From NCBI GenBank assembly GCA_018896645.1, contig JAHIMF010000085.1, positions 1 to 37,482 of the forward strand: DNA of 37,482 nucleotides. The letters run 5' to 3'. The notes beneath the pieces were generated by a model. That model had not been told where the DNA came from and did not search any database. It was given only the letters and a program-made list of their open reading frames with translations. This document shows, piece after piece, positions 13,198-21,836 of this stretch. Position 1 is the stretch's first letter; each line of letters begins with the position of its first letter. Both the position numbers and the translations under genes were made by a program. This DNA comes from Patescibacteria group bacterium (lineage in GTDB: Bacteria > Patescibacteriota > Patescibacteriia > UBA2591 > JABMQE01).

Positions 13198-13359
13198 GTT
13201 AGACGCGGATAGCCGTGGATTTATTACGGATAGCCACAGATCACGGATTTAGAACTCAAATAATCTCTAATAGATTAGAATACCCTTAATAATTATTCGC
13301 GATAAAATTAGCGAAATACATTCGCGAGTTCATTCGCGAAACATTCAAATAAATAAAAT

Positions 13360-13839
13360 ATGCCGACAATTCATCAGTTAATTAAAAAACCCAGGAAAAG
13401 CAAATCAAAAAGAAGCAAGACTCCAGCCCTGGAGACGGTTTTAGATACGCTTAAAAGAAAAAGGACTAAATTGCCAAAAGGCAGTCCGTTTAAGCGCGGC
13501 GTTTGTTTGAAAGTAACAACCGTAACTCCCACAAAACCAAACTCGGCCTTGCGCAAGATTGCCAGGGTCCGCCTTTCCAATGGTATGGAAGTAACCGCCT
13601 ATATTCCGGGTGAAGGCCATAACTTGCAAGAACACTCGATTGTTATGATTCGCGGCGGCCGGGTTAAAGATTTGCCGGGTGTGCGATATCACGTTGTTCG
13701 AGGTCGCTATGATACTCAAGGCGTGGCCAACCGGAAACAAGGGAGAAGTTTGTATGGAGTGAAAAAGCCTTTGGATGTTGCGGGTGGGACGCAGGCAGCG
13801 GCCGGCGCGAAGGAAAAGCCGGGGGAGGGAGAAAAATAG
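13360..13839 (+). CDS. rpsL: 30S ribosomal protein S12 (uS12)
   Basis: 159 aa, against about 124 in E. coli. The conserved blocks [30 protein letters not shown] and [17 protein letters not shown] are intact. These form the decoding-centre loops, where Lys changes give streptomycin resistance; both Lys (in TPTKPNS and GGRVKDLPG) are present. There is an extra basic stretch at about residues 27-45 and a low-complexity Gly/Ala/Lys tail of about 20 residues. No SD precedes the ATG. Confidence 0.96.
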   Translation: MPTIHQLIKKPRKSKSKRSKTPALETVLDTLKRKRTKLPKGSPFKRGVCLKVTTVTPTKPNSALRKIARVRLSNGMEVTAYIPGEGHNLQEHSIVMIRGGRVKDLPGVRYHVVRGRYDTQGVANRKQGRSLYGVKKPLDVAGGTQAAAGAKEKPGEGEK

Positions 13840-13849
13840 TAATTTATTG

Positions 13850-13945
13850 TAACTCGATAGTAATGCGATTGTAATACAATTGTATTACAACTGTATTACG
13901 CGAGCCGAGCCGCAGCGAGGCGAGCTAGTTGCAATAAGTTACTAT
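13850..13945. repeat. GTAATACGATTG-type spacer repeat with GC element
   Basis: Direct and inverted variants of GTAACTCGATAG and GTAATACAATTG surround a GC-rich insert CGAGCCGAGCCGCAGCGAGG. The TACAATTGTATTACAA part is self-complementary. It belongs to the same family as 18682-18815, 35000-35075 and 36735-36810. Confidence 0.6.
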
Positions 13946-14006
13946 TGAGAAGAGCTATTTTAATTTAGTTATATGTTTTTTAAAGTATATTTTTCTTAAA
14001 ATTTTT

Positions 14007-14489
14007 ATGCGTGGTAAACCAGCGCCTAAGCGCAAAATTAAATCAGATCCAAAACATAATTCCGCCACTGTGGCTAAGTTTATTAACCATATTATGCAGC
14101 GGGGTAAAAAGACCGTAGCGCAGAAAATTGTCTATGGCGCTTTTGATCTTATAGCTCAAAAAACCAAAAAAGACCCTTTAGATATTTTTAAAAAAGCTTT
14201 AGAAAATATTAGTCCAGAAGTGGAAGTTAGAGGCCGCCGGATTGGCGGGGCTAATTATCAGATACCAATGGAAGTCAACCCAGACCGGCGAATGACCCTT
14301 GGTATGCGTTGGATTCTTACGGCGGCCAGAGCGCGCAAGGGCAAGCCAATGGCGGAAAGATTGGCTATGGAATTGCAAGATGCGGCGCAAAACCAAGGCG
14401 CGGCGTTTAAGAAAAAGCAGGATACTTATCGGATGGCCCAGGCGAATAAGGCGTTTGCGCATTTCGGACGGCCGAGGCGGAAGAAGTGA
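14007..14489 (+). CDS. rpsG: 30S ribosomal protein S7 (uS7)
   Basis: 160 aa, close to the usual length. MRGKPAPKRKIKSDPKH is the typical N-terminus. KTVAQKIVYGAFD, SPEVEVRGRRIGGANYQIP and RWILTAARARKGKPM are conserved 16S-binding regions. The C-terminus AHFGRPRRKK is basic. No SD. In most bacteria fusA follows directly, but here about 2 kb of unrelated genes intervene. Confidence 0.96.
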   Translation: MRGKPAPKRKIKSDPKHNSATVAKFINHIMQRGKKTVAQKIVYGAFDLIAQKTKKDPLDIFKKALENISPEVEVRGRRIGGANYQIPMEVNPDRRMTLGMRWILTAARARKGKPMAERLAMELQDAAQNQGAAFKKKQDTYRMAQANKAFAHFGRPRRKK

Positions 14490-14615
14490 GGTACGAATAG
14501 ATACGAATAGATTACGAATGGCGACGAATTACGAATGGATACAAATAACAATCGAACAATCGAACAATGGAGCAATAACGCCCCAGTTATCTCTAATTTG
14601 TTCAAATATCTCGAA
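14490..14615. repeat. Mixed spacer repeats after rpsG
   Basis: Repeated ACGAATAGAT and ACGAATGG units are followed by CAATCGAACAATCGAACAA and by TCTCTAATTTGTTCAAATATCTC. Three of the window's spacer-repeat families lie side by side here, just before the promoter of the toxin-antitoxin pair. Confidence 0.55.
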
Positions 14616-14624
14616 TGTGGGAAA

Positions 14625-14653
14625 TTGACCAAGATGATTTTTGTGAGTATAAT
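14625..14653 (+). promoter_or_regulatory. Near-consensus promoter of the toxin-antitoxin pair
   Basis: -35 TTGACC and -10 TATAAT with a 17-bp spacer. It lies inside the str cluster, directly before the antitoxin-like gene, giving these two genes independent expression. Confidence 0.85.
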
Positions 14654-14681
14654 TTAATTGTTGTAATTAATTTCAAAAAAT

Positions 14682-14924
14682 ATGCGAGAAGAAATTAAAC
14701 AGGCTAGAGTTACCATTCCTCTGGGAGCAATGAGGTGTATTTCTGGTTATCCAAAGGAGAGAAAGGTTATTTGCGAAATCAATATGGATGCACTCGAAAA
14801 GGTAAATGATGCGGAAACTTTTGATGAAATTATTAGTCAAGCTCGTTTGAACTATGCTCTGGGTAATTATGAAACTTTTAACAGCGCACGGGAACTTGTT
14901 GAGGACTTACATAAATATATTTAA
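14682..14924 (+). CDS. Putative antitoxin partner, 80 aa
   Basis: A small protein directly upstream of, and 9 bases from, a RelE/ParE-type toxin gene. It has a short beta-rich N-terminus (VTIPLGAMRCIS, ERKVICEINMDAL) and an acidic helical C-terminal half (DAETFDEIISQARLNYALGNYE). The antitoxin role rests on gene order, size and the acidic C-terminus. I see no definite Phd, RelB or HTH motif. Confidence 0.55.
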   Translation: MREEIKQARVTIPLGAMRCISGYPKERKVICEINMDALEKVNDAETFDEIISQARLNYALGNYETFNSARELVEDLHKYI

Positions 14925-14933
14925 AATATTTTT

Positions 14934-15200
14934 ATGATTGTTCACAGAGAGCCGAGATTTATCAGGGCTTACCAGAAATTGCCAGATTATATTAGAGAAG
15001 ATTTTGATAAAAAGATAATAATTTTTGAAAATAATCCAGGGGATCCGAGACTACGCACTCATAAATTAGGAGGTAAGCTTCGGGAATGTTTTTCTTTTTA
15101 TTTGCGTGATGGTTTTAGAGTATATTTTGAATTTTTAGGAAAAAGCGAAGTTGATTTACTTTATGTGGGGCCTCACAATGGTTATAGGAGATGGAGATGA
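14934..15200 (+). CDS. RelE/ParE-superfamily toxin, 88 aa
   Basis: The pattern RFIRAYQKLPDYIREDFDKKI, then FENNPGDPRLRTHKLGGKL, then FYLRDGFRVYFEF and a final VGPHNGYRRW, matches the RelE/YoeB-type mRNA-interferase fold: two helices followed by a basic beta-sheet. Lys/Arg-rich strands and a C-terminal His-x-x-Tyr-Arg resemble the active-site region. Such toxins cut ribosome-bound mRNA, so its place among ribosomal genes is notable. Catalytic competence is not proven. Confidence 0.8.
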   Translation: MIVHREPRFIRAYQKLPDYIREDFDKKIIIFENNPGDPRLRTHKLGGKLRECFSFYLRDGFRVYFEFLGKSEVDLLYVGPHNGYRRWR

Positions 15201-15263
15201 TAGCCCCTTCAATTATCTATAATATAGTGGAGTTTGACTAGGATTATTTTTTTGAGATATTTT

Positions 15264-15344
15264 ATGTCTTCTAAAAAAGAACAAAAACCAGATGATGAGA
15301 TGACTGCTGATGAAATGGTAGCTGAAGCCAGAGCCGAATATTAA
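15264..15344 (+). CDS. Possible 26-residue acidic peptide
   Basis: ATG at 15264 to TAA at 15344, with composition MSSKKEQKPDDEMTADEMV then an Ala/Glu-rich end. No SD. TTGACT with an AT-rich hexamer 17-18 bases downstream lies immediately before it, which would place the transcript start inside this ORF. It may therefore be untranslated leader of the lipoprotein gene. Confidence 0.3.
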   Translation: MSSKKEQKPDDEMTADEMVAEARAEY

Positions 15345-15349
15345 ACAAT

Positions 15350-15394
15350 TAAATTTTTCATTAAGATATTTTAAAATTGATTTTCAAAACCATG
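15350..15394. repeat. 45-bp direct repeat, copy 1
   Basis: Identical over 45 bases to 15944-15988. Both copies end in the ATG of the following gene, so two unrelated genes share the same 5' untranslated sequence. Confidence 0.9.
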
Positions 15395-15946
15395 AAAAAA
15401 ATCATCTTTTTAACAATTTTAGTATTCAGCCTGGTTTTGAGTGGTTGTATTTTAGAGAATATTGAAGTTAATGAAGACAAAGGACAGCCAGTTGCGGGTG
15501 ATGAGCAAGAAGATGAAATGGTAGATACAGAAGAGCCGCAGGATGAGGAAGATGATATGACAACGGAAATTAAAGTTTATTTTATTGATAAACAGGTTGC
15601 CGTTGAAAGAGATTGTGCAACGGTAGTAGAATTTGCCAGGGAGATTCCTTCTACGGAAGCGATAGGAGCGGCTGCAGTTAATGAGATGATAAAGGGGCCG
15701 AGTATGAAGGAGGAGGGGGTTGCTAGTAATGCTGTTCCCACAGGGACTAAGTTGTTAAGTTTAGAGATAAGAGATGGTGCTGCTTATGCTCATTTTTCAA
15801 AGGAGTTGCAGAATTACGGCGGCGGTTCTTGTGCGGTAAGTGCTATAAGGGCCCAGATAGAAAGCACGCTTAAACAGTTTCCAACAGTGGATAGTGTAGT
15901 AATTTCTGTTGAGGGCGTGCTCCAGGAAGAAGTTTTACAGCCGTAA
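15392..15946 (+). CDS. GerMN-domain lipoprotein
   Basis: 184 aa from the ATG at 15392, chosen because it gives a clean signal peptide (Lys-Lys, hydrophobic core, lipobox LSGC with Cys at about residue 19). A very acidic linker (residues about 28-60) leads to a GerMN domain at about 65-180: VYFIDKQVAVERDC, EMIKGPS, PTGTKLLSLEIRDGAAYAHFS and a C-terminal VDSVVISVEGV strand. The domain is known from GerM and many surface lipoproteins. Its role here is unknown; membrane-anchored on the outer face is inferred. Confidence 0.82.
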   Translation: MKKIIFLTILVFSLVLSGCILENIEVNEDKGQPVAGDEQEDEMVDTEEPQDEEDDMTTEIKVYFIDKQVAVERDCATVVEFAREIPSTEAIGAAAVNEMIKGPSMKEEGVASNAVPTGTKLLSLEIRDGAAYAHFSKELQNYGGGSCAVSAIRAQIESTLKQFPTVDSVVISVEGVLQEEVLQP

Positions 15947-15988
15947 ATTTTTCATTAAGATATTTTAAAATTGATTTTCAAAACCATG
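15944..15988. repeat. 45-bp direct repeat, copy 2
   Basis: The second copy begins on the stop codon of the lipoprotein gene and ends in the ATG at 15986. The first copy is at 15350-15394. Confidence 0.9.
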
Positions 15989-16360
15989 GCATTTGAAAAA
16001 ATGGGTTTAGAATACCCGAATGAAGGCAGAAATTTAGAGCAAAGAGTAAAGTCTCTTTTGCAAGCCGATTTGACTCATAACCTTGAGGGTGAATCTAACG
16101 CTGATAGAAACCAACGGTGGTTTGCGGAGGCAGTGGCTATTGGCGCTAAACTGGCTGATCTAAAAGAAAGACTGGGTGGTGAGGAGGAATTGAGTCATCA
16201 TATAGGAAGTGAAAATCTAAGGAAGTTTTTTGAATTTTATATGGCCTTACAGACATCGGTCCAAGCAGGAAAGAATTTAGAAGCAGAAAAAAGATTTGAA
16301 AAATTAGAGGAAGAGAGAAAAGCTCGGAAAGAACTTGAAGATAGTCGCCAGAATAAATAA
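15986..16360 (+). CDS. Hypothetical protein with C-terminal coiled coil, 124 aa
   Basis: The start at 15986 (ATG at the end of the 45-bp repeat) is preferred over an upstream in-frame codon within the repeat. The protein is soluble and helical. From about residue 95 to the end it is strongly charged (EAEKRFEKLEEERKARKELE) and likely forms a coiled coil. No known family recognised. It lies 40 bases after the lipoprotein and ahead of fusA. Confidence 0.6.
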   Translation: MAFEKMGLEYPNEGRNLEQRVKSLLQADLTHNLEGESNADRNQRWFAEAVAIGAKLADLKERLGGEEELSHHIGSENLRKFFEFYMALQTSVQAGKNLEAEKRFEKLEEERKARKELEDSRQNK

Positions 16361-16557
16361 AAAAGAATAATTTAAAAAAATTGGGTTTTGCATAAATCCT
16401 TGTGATTAGTTTTTTATATTTGGACTCAACCTTAGACTTTAGACTGCAAAGTTTTACAATAAGCTACAACAAGTTACCATAGGTTACTATTATTCCCCAC
16501 TCGCGAGAATAAAAAACAATAAACCAATAAATTAATAAACCAATAAATTAAAGAATC
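16361..16557. repeat. Spacer with AATAAACCAATAAATT repeats
   Basis: No gene is seen. It contains GTTACCATAGGTTACTA-type units and, directly before the fusA ATG, tandem AATAAACCAATAAATT. The latter occurs before rplD and adk as well. Confidence 0.5.
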
Positions 16558-18681
16558 ATGCCCCGAGCCTACCCCCTACAACGCGTCCGAAACATCGGAA
16601 TAATCGCCCACATAGACGCCGGTAAAACCACCGTCACCGAGCGGATTCTTTTTTATACTGGCAAAAAACATAAGATTGGGGAGGTGCATGAAGGCGAGGC
16701 TGAAATGGACTGGATGGACCAGGAAAAAGAACGGGGGATTACGATTACTTCCGCGGCCACAACTTGCTTTTGGACGCCAAAAGGCAAGGATAAAAAAGAA
16801 GATGAGTGTCGGATTAATATTATTGATACTCCCGGTCATGTGGACTTTACAGCCGAAGTAGAACGGTCTTTGCGGGTTTTAGACGGCGGAGTGACTGTTT
16901 TTGATGGCGTAGCTGGAGTGGAACCCCAAAGTGAAACTGTTTGGCATCAGGCGGATAAATATGAGGTGCCGCGGATTTGTTTTATTAATAAGTTAGACCG
17001 GATGGGCGCGGATTTTTATAAAGATTTAGAATCAATCCATGAAAGGTTGACTAAAAAAGCCCGTCCTTTGCAACTGCCGATTGGCACGGAAGCTAACTTT
17101 GTGGGCATTATAGATTTGTTAGAGCAAAAGGCCCGGATTTATAAAGATGACTTGGGTCAAGAAATTGTTGATGAAGAAATACCGGCGGACATGAAAGATC
17201 AGGTTGAAAAATATCGGAGTGAGTTATTGGAAGCCATTGCGGAAAATGATGAACATCTGATGGAGAGGTTTTTGAATGGTGAAGAAGTGTCAATTGAGGA
17301 CTGGAAACAGGTGTTGCGAAAAGCAGTGATTGCTAATGAGATTGTGCCGGTTTTGTGCGGTTCAGCTTTAAAAAACAAAGGCGTGCAGTTTTTATTGGAC
17401 GCTGTTTGCGAATATCTGCCCTCGCCCTTGGATGTGCCAGCGGTTGAGGGTTTTGACCCCAAAAATAAAGAGACAAAGATAACCATAAAAGCCGATGACA
17501 AAGAGCCATTTGCCGCCCTGGCTTTTAAGGTAGCCACTGATCCTTTCGTTGGCACTTTAACATTTTTTAGGGTTTATTCAGGGGTTTTAGAAGGGGGTTC
17601 TTATGCCCAAAATACAACTAGCGGGGAAAGAGAGCGGATTGGCCGGATTTTGCGGATGCATGCTAATCATCGGGAAGATGTTAAAGAGGTTTATGCCGGA
17701 GAGATTGCCGCGGCTGTGGGTTTAAAAAATACTTCTACTGGCCATACTTTGTGCGCTCCGGAACATCCGATTGTTTTGGAGTCAATCACGTTTCCAGAAC
17801 CCGTGATTTCTATCGCCATAGAGCCCAAGACTAAGGTGGACCAGGAAAAAATGGGTTTGGCTTTACAGAAATTAGCCCAAGAGGATCCGACTTTTAAAAT
17901 CAAAACAGATGAAGAAACTATGCAAACAATTATTTCCGGCATGGGCGAGTTGCATTTAGATATTCTGGTAGAAAGAATGAAGCGGGAATTTAAAGTGGAG
18001 GCCAATGTGGGTCAGCCCCAGGTAGCGTATAAAGAAACCATTACCAAATTAGCTGAAGTAGAGGGTAAATATATTCATCAATCTGGCGGCCGAGGCCAGT
18101 ATGGCCATTGTTATCTGCGCTTAGAACCCAAAGAGCGGGGCGAGGGTTTTGAATTTTCTGATGAAATAAAAGGCGGGTCTATTCCTAAAGAATACATTCC
18201 CGCGATTCAAAAAGGCGTTAAAGAAGCCATGGATAATGGGGCTCTTGCTGGTTATCCAATCGTGGATATGAAAGTAACAGTCTATGATGGTTCTTTTCAT
18301 GAGGTTGATTCTTCAGAGGCGGCTTTTAAAATCGCTGGGGCCCGGGCGATTCGCAGCGGCGCTAAAAAAGCTGGCATAGTCTTGCTCGAGCCGATTATGA
18401 AAGTTGATGCAGTTACCCCAGAACAATTTATGGGTGATGTTATTGGCGACCTAAATTCCAAACGCGCTCAAATAGACGAGATGAATGACAGGGGTAATGT
18501 TAAAGTAATCAGCGCTCATGTGCCTTTGGCTTCAATGTTTGGTTATGCTACCCAATTACGGTCTATGACCCAAGGACGGGCTTCTTATTCAATGGAGTTT
18601 TCTAATTATCAGGAAGTGCCGAAGAATGTGACAGAAGAGATCGTTGCTGGGAGGATGGAGGGGGAGGGGAAGAGGGCGTAG
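16558..18681 (+). CDS. fusA: Elongation factor G
   Basis: 707 aa. GTPase motifs: [13 protein letters not shown] (G1), the switch region [24 protein letters not shown] (G3), [10 protein letters not shown] (G4) and [10 protein letters not shown] (G5). The domain IV motif GGRGQYGHC and the C-terminal [13 protein letters not shown] are present. It drives ribosomal translocation. Length matches the family, with no insert. No SD precedes the ATG; instead there is an AT-rich repeat leader. Confidence 0.97.
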   Translation: MPRAYPLQRVRNIGIIAHIDAGKTTVTERILFYTGKKHKIGEVHEGEAEMDWMDQEKERGITITSAATTCFWTPKGKDKKEDECRINIIDTPGHVDFTAEVERSLRVLDGGVTVFDGVAGVEPQSETVWHQADKYEVPRICFINKLDRMGADFYKDLESIHERLTKKARPLQLPIGTEANFVGIIDLLEQKARIYKDDLGQEIVDEEIPADMKDQVEKYRSELLEAIAENDEHLMERFLNGEEVSIEDWKQVLRKAVIANEIVPVLCGSALKNKGVQFLLDAVCEYLPSPLDVPAVEGFDPKNKETKITIKADDKEPFAALAFKVATDPFVGTLTFFRVYSGVLEGGSYAQNTTSGERERIGRILRMHANHREDVKEVYAGEIAAAVGLKNTSTGHTLCAPEHPIVLESITFPEPVISIAIEPKTKVDQEKMGLALQKLAQEDPTFKIKTDEETMQTIISGMGELHLDILVERMKREFKVEANVGQPQVAYKETITKLAEVEGKYIHQSGGRGQYGHCYLRLEPKERGEGFEFSDEIKGGSIPKEYIPAIQKGVKEAMDNGALAGYPIVDMKVTVYDGSFHEVDSSEAAFKIAGARAIRSGAKKAGIVLLEPIMKVDAVTPEQFMGDVIGDLNSKRAQIDEMNDRGNVKVISAHVPLASMFGYATQLRSMTQGRASYSMEFSNYQEVPKNVTEEIVAGRMEGEGKRA

Positions 18682-18830
18682 AGTTTTTGTAATACGATGG
18701 TAACTCGATGGTAACTCGATGGTAACTCGATTGTAATACGATGGTAATACGATAGTAATACAGTTGTAATTCATTGTAACTCATTGTAACTCGTAGTAAC
18801 TTCTTGTAATTTATTGTATCGTGTTGCGTG
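18682..18830. repeat. Tandem GTAACTCGATG / GTAATACGATG repeat
   Basis: At least ten imperfect copies of an 11-base unit (GTAACTCGATG, GTAATACGATG, GTAACTCATT) lie in a row after fusA, then TATCGTGAATCGTGA. It is the longest array of this family in the window. There are no spacers, so it is not a CRISPR. Confidence 0.75.
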
Positions 18831-18853
18831 TATCGTGAATCGTGAAGGCGGTC

Positions 18854-18882
18854 TTGACATCTGAAAGGATAAAAAGTATAAT
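18854..18882 (+). promoter_or_regulatory. Perfect consensus sigma70 promoter
   Basis: -35 TTGACA, 17-bp spacer, -10 TATAAT: an exact consensus match. Predicted start about 18889, 27 bases before the gene at 18916. Confidence 0.92.
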
Positions 18883-18915
18883 AAAGACACTTATACACAA
18901 TAAAAACTGTTTATT

Positions 18916-19446
18916 ATGAACATGGATGACCAACTCCAACAAATCACAGATTTAATCGAAAAAACCGGTGATAAAGCCATTGTCTTAAAAGAAAATAAGC
19001 CGGCTTATGTTTTGATGACTCTAAAAGACTATGAAAGGCTAATATTAGGCAAATATGAGGTAAAAGGCTTGACAGAAGAAGAGCTTTTGGATAAGATTAA
19101 CCGCGAGATTGCTGTTTGGAGAAGCGGCCAGGAAAGACTAAAACAAGTTGAAGAAGAGGCGCCTTTGTTTGATGAACCCCTATCACCTGCCAGAGAACCA
19201 TGGGGAGAACCATGGGACTTCTCGACGGCTCGATCTGATTTTGCCGACAAGTCAAACTTGAGGCCTTCGCTTGATTCTGACGAGCCTCGCTTTGAGAACA
19301 GATGGGATAAGGATGATGATGATTTTGAGGTGCCGTTTGATTTGGATGATGAAGACGACATGTTAGACGAAGACTCGGGGTCTCCGATTGATTCTGACGA
19401 ATCTCGTTTTGAAGAGGATAAGTACTATGTGGAACCAATTAGATGA
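18916..19446 (+). CDS. Phd/YefM-like N-terminus with acidic disordered tail, 176 aa
   Basis: Residues 5-50 (LIEKTGDKAIVLKENKPAYVLMTLKDYERL) resemble the DNA-binding half of Phd/YefM antitoxins; I split them as LIEKTGDKAIVL and KENKPAYVLMTLKDYERL. A helical region to about 85 follows, then a long acidic tail with the repeat DSDEPRFE / DSDESRFE and DDDDFEVPFDLDDEDDM. No toxin follows. A possible autoregulator or repurposed antitoxin. The perfect promoter in front suggests high expression. An alternative ATG lies at 18922. Confidence 0.55.
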   Translation: MNMDDQLQQITDLIEKTGDKAIVLKENKPAYVLMTLKDYERLILGKYEVKGLTEEELLDKINREIAVWRSGQERLKQVEEEAPLFDEPLSPAREPWGEPWDFSTARSDFADKSNLRPSLDSDEPRFENRWDKDDDDFEVPFDLDDEDDMLDEDSGSPIDSDESRFEEDKYYVEPIR

Positions 19447-19551
19447 CAACGAATCGGCACGAATAGGTGCACGAACTTCACTAATCACAAATCTAGGGTG
19501 AGAGGGGGATTTTACTTGTATTTTTTTTAAAAATGTGTTTGAATAAATAAT

Positions 19552-19727
19552 AACCCACCTTCGCTCTCGCTCGAGCTTCGGCGGGTAAATAATAAATCTT
19601 AAAGAAATCCATGACGGCTGGATAAAACCCTGTACCAGTCGCTTCGCTCCGGTACGGGGCAGGCCCTTGATAAAACAAAGGGGGGCTTGCCCCGCACCAT
19701 TCGAACGAAGTGAGAATTGGTGCGGGG
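19552..19727. repeat. Cluster of three palindromic GC-rich elements before tuf
   Basis: ACCC...GGGT around CTCGCTCGAGCTTC, CCCTGTACC/GGTACGGGG (19628-19659) and CCCCGCACC/GGTGCGGGG (19690-19727). The loop of the last matches the repeat at 5594-5631 in inverse orientation. These elements fill most of the 306-base gap; no gene is seen there. Confidence 0.6.
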
Positions 19728-19752
19728 GTCGTCGTAAGGAGATTAACAAAAA

Positions 19753-20958
19753 ATGGCAGAAAAATTTGACAGAACAAAACCCCATATTAACATGGGAACC
19801 ATTGGTCATGTGGACCACGGTAAAACCACTTTAACAAGTGCTATGCTTCAGGTTATTGATGCTACTGGCGGTAAAGCCAAGGTCGAAAAGTATGATGACA
19901 TTGATAACGCGCCCGAAGAAAAAGAGCGCGGTATTACTATTGCCACTCATCACAGTGAATATGAAACTGGAAAATATCACTGTGCTCACGTGGACTGTCC
20001 GGGACATGCTGATTACATTAAAAACATGATTACTGGTGCGGCCCAAATGGACGGCGCTATTTTATTGGTTTCCGCTACTGACGGCCCGATGCCTCAAACC
20101 CGAGAGCATATTTTGTTAGCGCGTCAGGTTGGCGTGCCTTATATCATTGTTTTCATTAACAAAACTGATCAGTTAACTGGTTCAGATGATGAGAAAAAAG
20201 AAATGTTAGAACTGGTTGAAGAAGAAGTCAGAGATTTGCTTAAGAAATACGAATTCCCTGGTGATGAAATTCCTATTATCAAAGGCTCAGCTTTAAAAGC
20301 TATGGAAAATCCAACAGATGCGGAAGCCCAAAAGCCAATTCTGGAATTGCTTAAAGCTATTGATGAGTATATTCCAGAACCGGCGCGAGATGTTGATAAA
20401 CCCTTTTTGATGCCGATTGAAGATATTTTCTCTATTGAGGGTCGGGGTACGGTTGTTACTGGCAGAATTGAGCGAGGCATTGTCAAGTTAAACGATGAAA
20501 TGGAAATTGTTGGTCTAAAAGACACCCAAAAGACTATAATTACCGGGATAGAAATGTTTAATAAATCTTTAGATGAAGGTCGAGCTGGTGATAATGCGGG
20601 TATTTTGCTTAGGGGCACTAAAAAAGAAGAGGTTGAACGCGGCCAAGTTTTGGCCAAACCAGGCAGCAGTACTCCGCATACTGAATTTGAAGGCGAGATT
20701 TATATTTTAACCAAAGAAGAAGGTGGTCGTCATACCCCATTCTTTAAAGGTTATAAACCCCAGTTTTATATCAGAACCACTGATGTTACTGGTGATGTTG
20801 AATTGCCCGAAGGAACCGAGATGGTGATGCCTGGTGATACTGTAACTTTAAAGGTTAAACTTAATAGCCCAATTGCCTTGGAAGAAAAACAAAGATTTGC
20901 CATTCGTGAAGGTGGCCATACAGTCGGAGCCGGTGTAATTACCAAAATTATAAAATAA
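19753..20958 (+). CDS. tuf: Elongation factor Tu
   Basis: 401 aa. [14 protein letters not shown] (G1), [15 protein letters not shown] (switch I), [20 protein letters not shown] (G3), NKTDQ (G4) and SALKAM (G5), then domains 2 and 3 with [13 protein letters not shown] and [19 protein letters not shown]. It delivers aminoacyl-tRNA to the ribosome. Unlike most translation genes here, it has an SD (AAGGAGA). A hairpin with a weak T-run follows. Confidence 0.98.
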   Translation: MAEKFDRTKPHINMGTIGHVDHGKTTLTSAMLQVIDATGGKAKVEKYDDIDNAPEEKERGITIATHHSEYETGKYHCAHVDCPGHADYIKNMITGAAQMDGAILLVSATDGPMPQTREHILLARQVGVPYIIVFINKTDQLTGSDDEKKEMLELVEEEVRDLLKKYEFPGDEIPIIKGSALKAMENPTDAEAQKPILELLKAIDEYIPEPARDVDKPFLMPIEDIFSIEGRGTVVTGRIERGIVKLNDEMEIVGLKDTQKTIITGIEMFNKSLDEGRAGDNAGILLRGTKKEEVERGQVLAKPGSSTPHTEFEGEIYILTKEEGGRHTPFFKGYKPQFYIRTTDVTGDVELPEGTEMVMPGDTVTLKVKLNSPIALEEKQRFAIREGGHTVGAGVITKIIK

Positions 20959-20962
20959 ATAG

Positions 20963-20994
20963 GGGACGGTTCTATATAAGGGCCGTCCTTTAGG
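20963..20994 (+). terminator. tuf terminator (weak T-run)
   Basis: GGACGG pairs with CCGTCC around a 13-base loop, followed by only TTTA. Probably terminates the str cluster. Confidence 0.55.
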
Positions 20995-21035
20995 TAAATT
21001 TAATTTTTTTAGGGTTTATGTGTTTAAACTCCGAA

Positions 21036-21105
21036 TTGTTAAATTGTTACATTGTCAGATTGCTTAGTCGCAACAATGTAGCAATTTAACAATGTAACAA
21101 TGGTT
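21036..21105. repeat. Long AT-rich inverted repeat
   Basis: TTGTTAAATTGTTACATTGT and, inverted, ACAATGTAGCAATTTAACAA form a stem of about 20 bp around GATTGCTTAGTCGC. The units belong to the TTGTTCAATTG spacer family. Confidence 0.65.
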
Positions 21106-21188
21106 AAAAGTTCAATTTACAAGATACCGGTGTTCGTATTAAGCGCGTAAATCCTAATTTTATAAATACTTTTGATATTAAAAATTTG

Positions 21189-21572
21189 ATGACAGAAAAA
21201 CAGACCTTGAAAAGTCAAACTCCTGCTCCTTCCGGGCAAAAGAAAGAAGAAGGAAGCGAGGAGGAAACAAAACAAAGGATTAGAATTAAAATCAAAGCCT
21301 TTGATCATAAGATTATTGATCAGTCAACAAGGATTATTATTGAGACTGCTGAACGTTCTGGCGCTCAAGTTGTCGGTCCTGTTCCCCTGCCAACAGAGAA
21401 GACTAAATATACAGTCTTGAAATCTTCTTTTGTTCATAAAGATTCTCGGGATCAGTACGAGACAAGGGTCCATAAGCGATTGCTTGATATTTTGGAGCCA
21501 ACCCCAAAGACAATTGATGCTCTGACAAATTTGAATTTACCAAGCGGAGTGGATGTAGAGATAAAAATGTAA
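21189..21572 (+). CDS. rpsJ: 30S ribosomal protein S10 (uS10 / NusE)
   Basis: 127 aa from the ATG at 21189 (a TTG one codon earlier is also possible). It has an extra N-terminal tail of about 28 Lys/Glu/Ser-rich residues. The conserved core starts at [18 protein letters not shown], then [34 protein letters not shown] and [11 protein letters not shown]. It also serves in transcription antitermination as NusE in other bacteria. It is separated from rplC by 264 bases holding a leader hairpin. Confidence 0.95.
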   Translation: MTEKQTLKSQTPAPSGQKKEEGSEEETKQRIRIKIKAFDHKIIDQSTRIIIETAERSGAQVVGPVPLPTEKTKYTVLKSSFVHKDSRDQYETRVHKRLLDILEPTPKTIDALTNLNLPSGVDVEIKM

Positions 21573-21748
21573 GACACTAATTGCTACGAATTTAGAACAA
21601 ATGGCTACAAATTACAAATGGCTACGAATATTTTTATAGAAACTCCATTATTTTTCAGCCAATAAGATTCTCTTTTTTTAGAGAAAAACCTTGGTTAGGA
21701 AGATGATTGGATTTTGGAGAATAATTAATTTTATTTAAATAATTTTTA

Positions 21749-21812
21749 AAAACCAAAGAACTGAAAGTTGAGACATTTTGTCAGCTAGTTCTGGTTTTGG
21801 GCTAGTTTTTTT
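21749..21812 (+). terminator. Structured leader / possible attenuator before rplC
   Basis: AAAACC-AA-AGAACT pairs with AGTTCTGGTTTT (12 bp with a two-base bulge), topped by GACA/TGTC. A short CTAG repeat and seven T follow, 24 bases before the rplC ATG. It could be a terminator for rpsJ or an autoregulatory leader of the S10-type operon. The latter is speculation from position. Confidence 0.55.
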
Positions 21813-21836
21813 GTTTAACGCACGTTTAGAAATTAT

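Noticed and set aside
13184-13252. 23-codon ORF in the rpsL leader
   Set aside because: No amino-acid bias, no SD and overlap with a repeat; not supported as a leader peptide.
18682-18830. CRISPR array
   Set aside because: Units are only about 11 bases, contiguous and degenerate, with no unique spacers and no cas genes.
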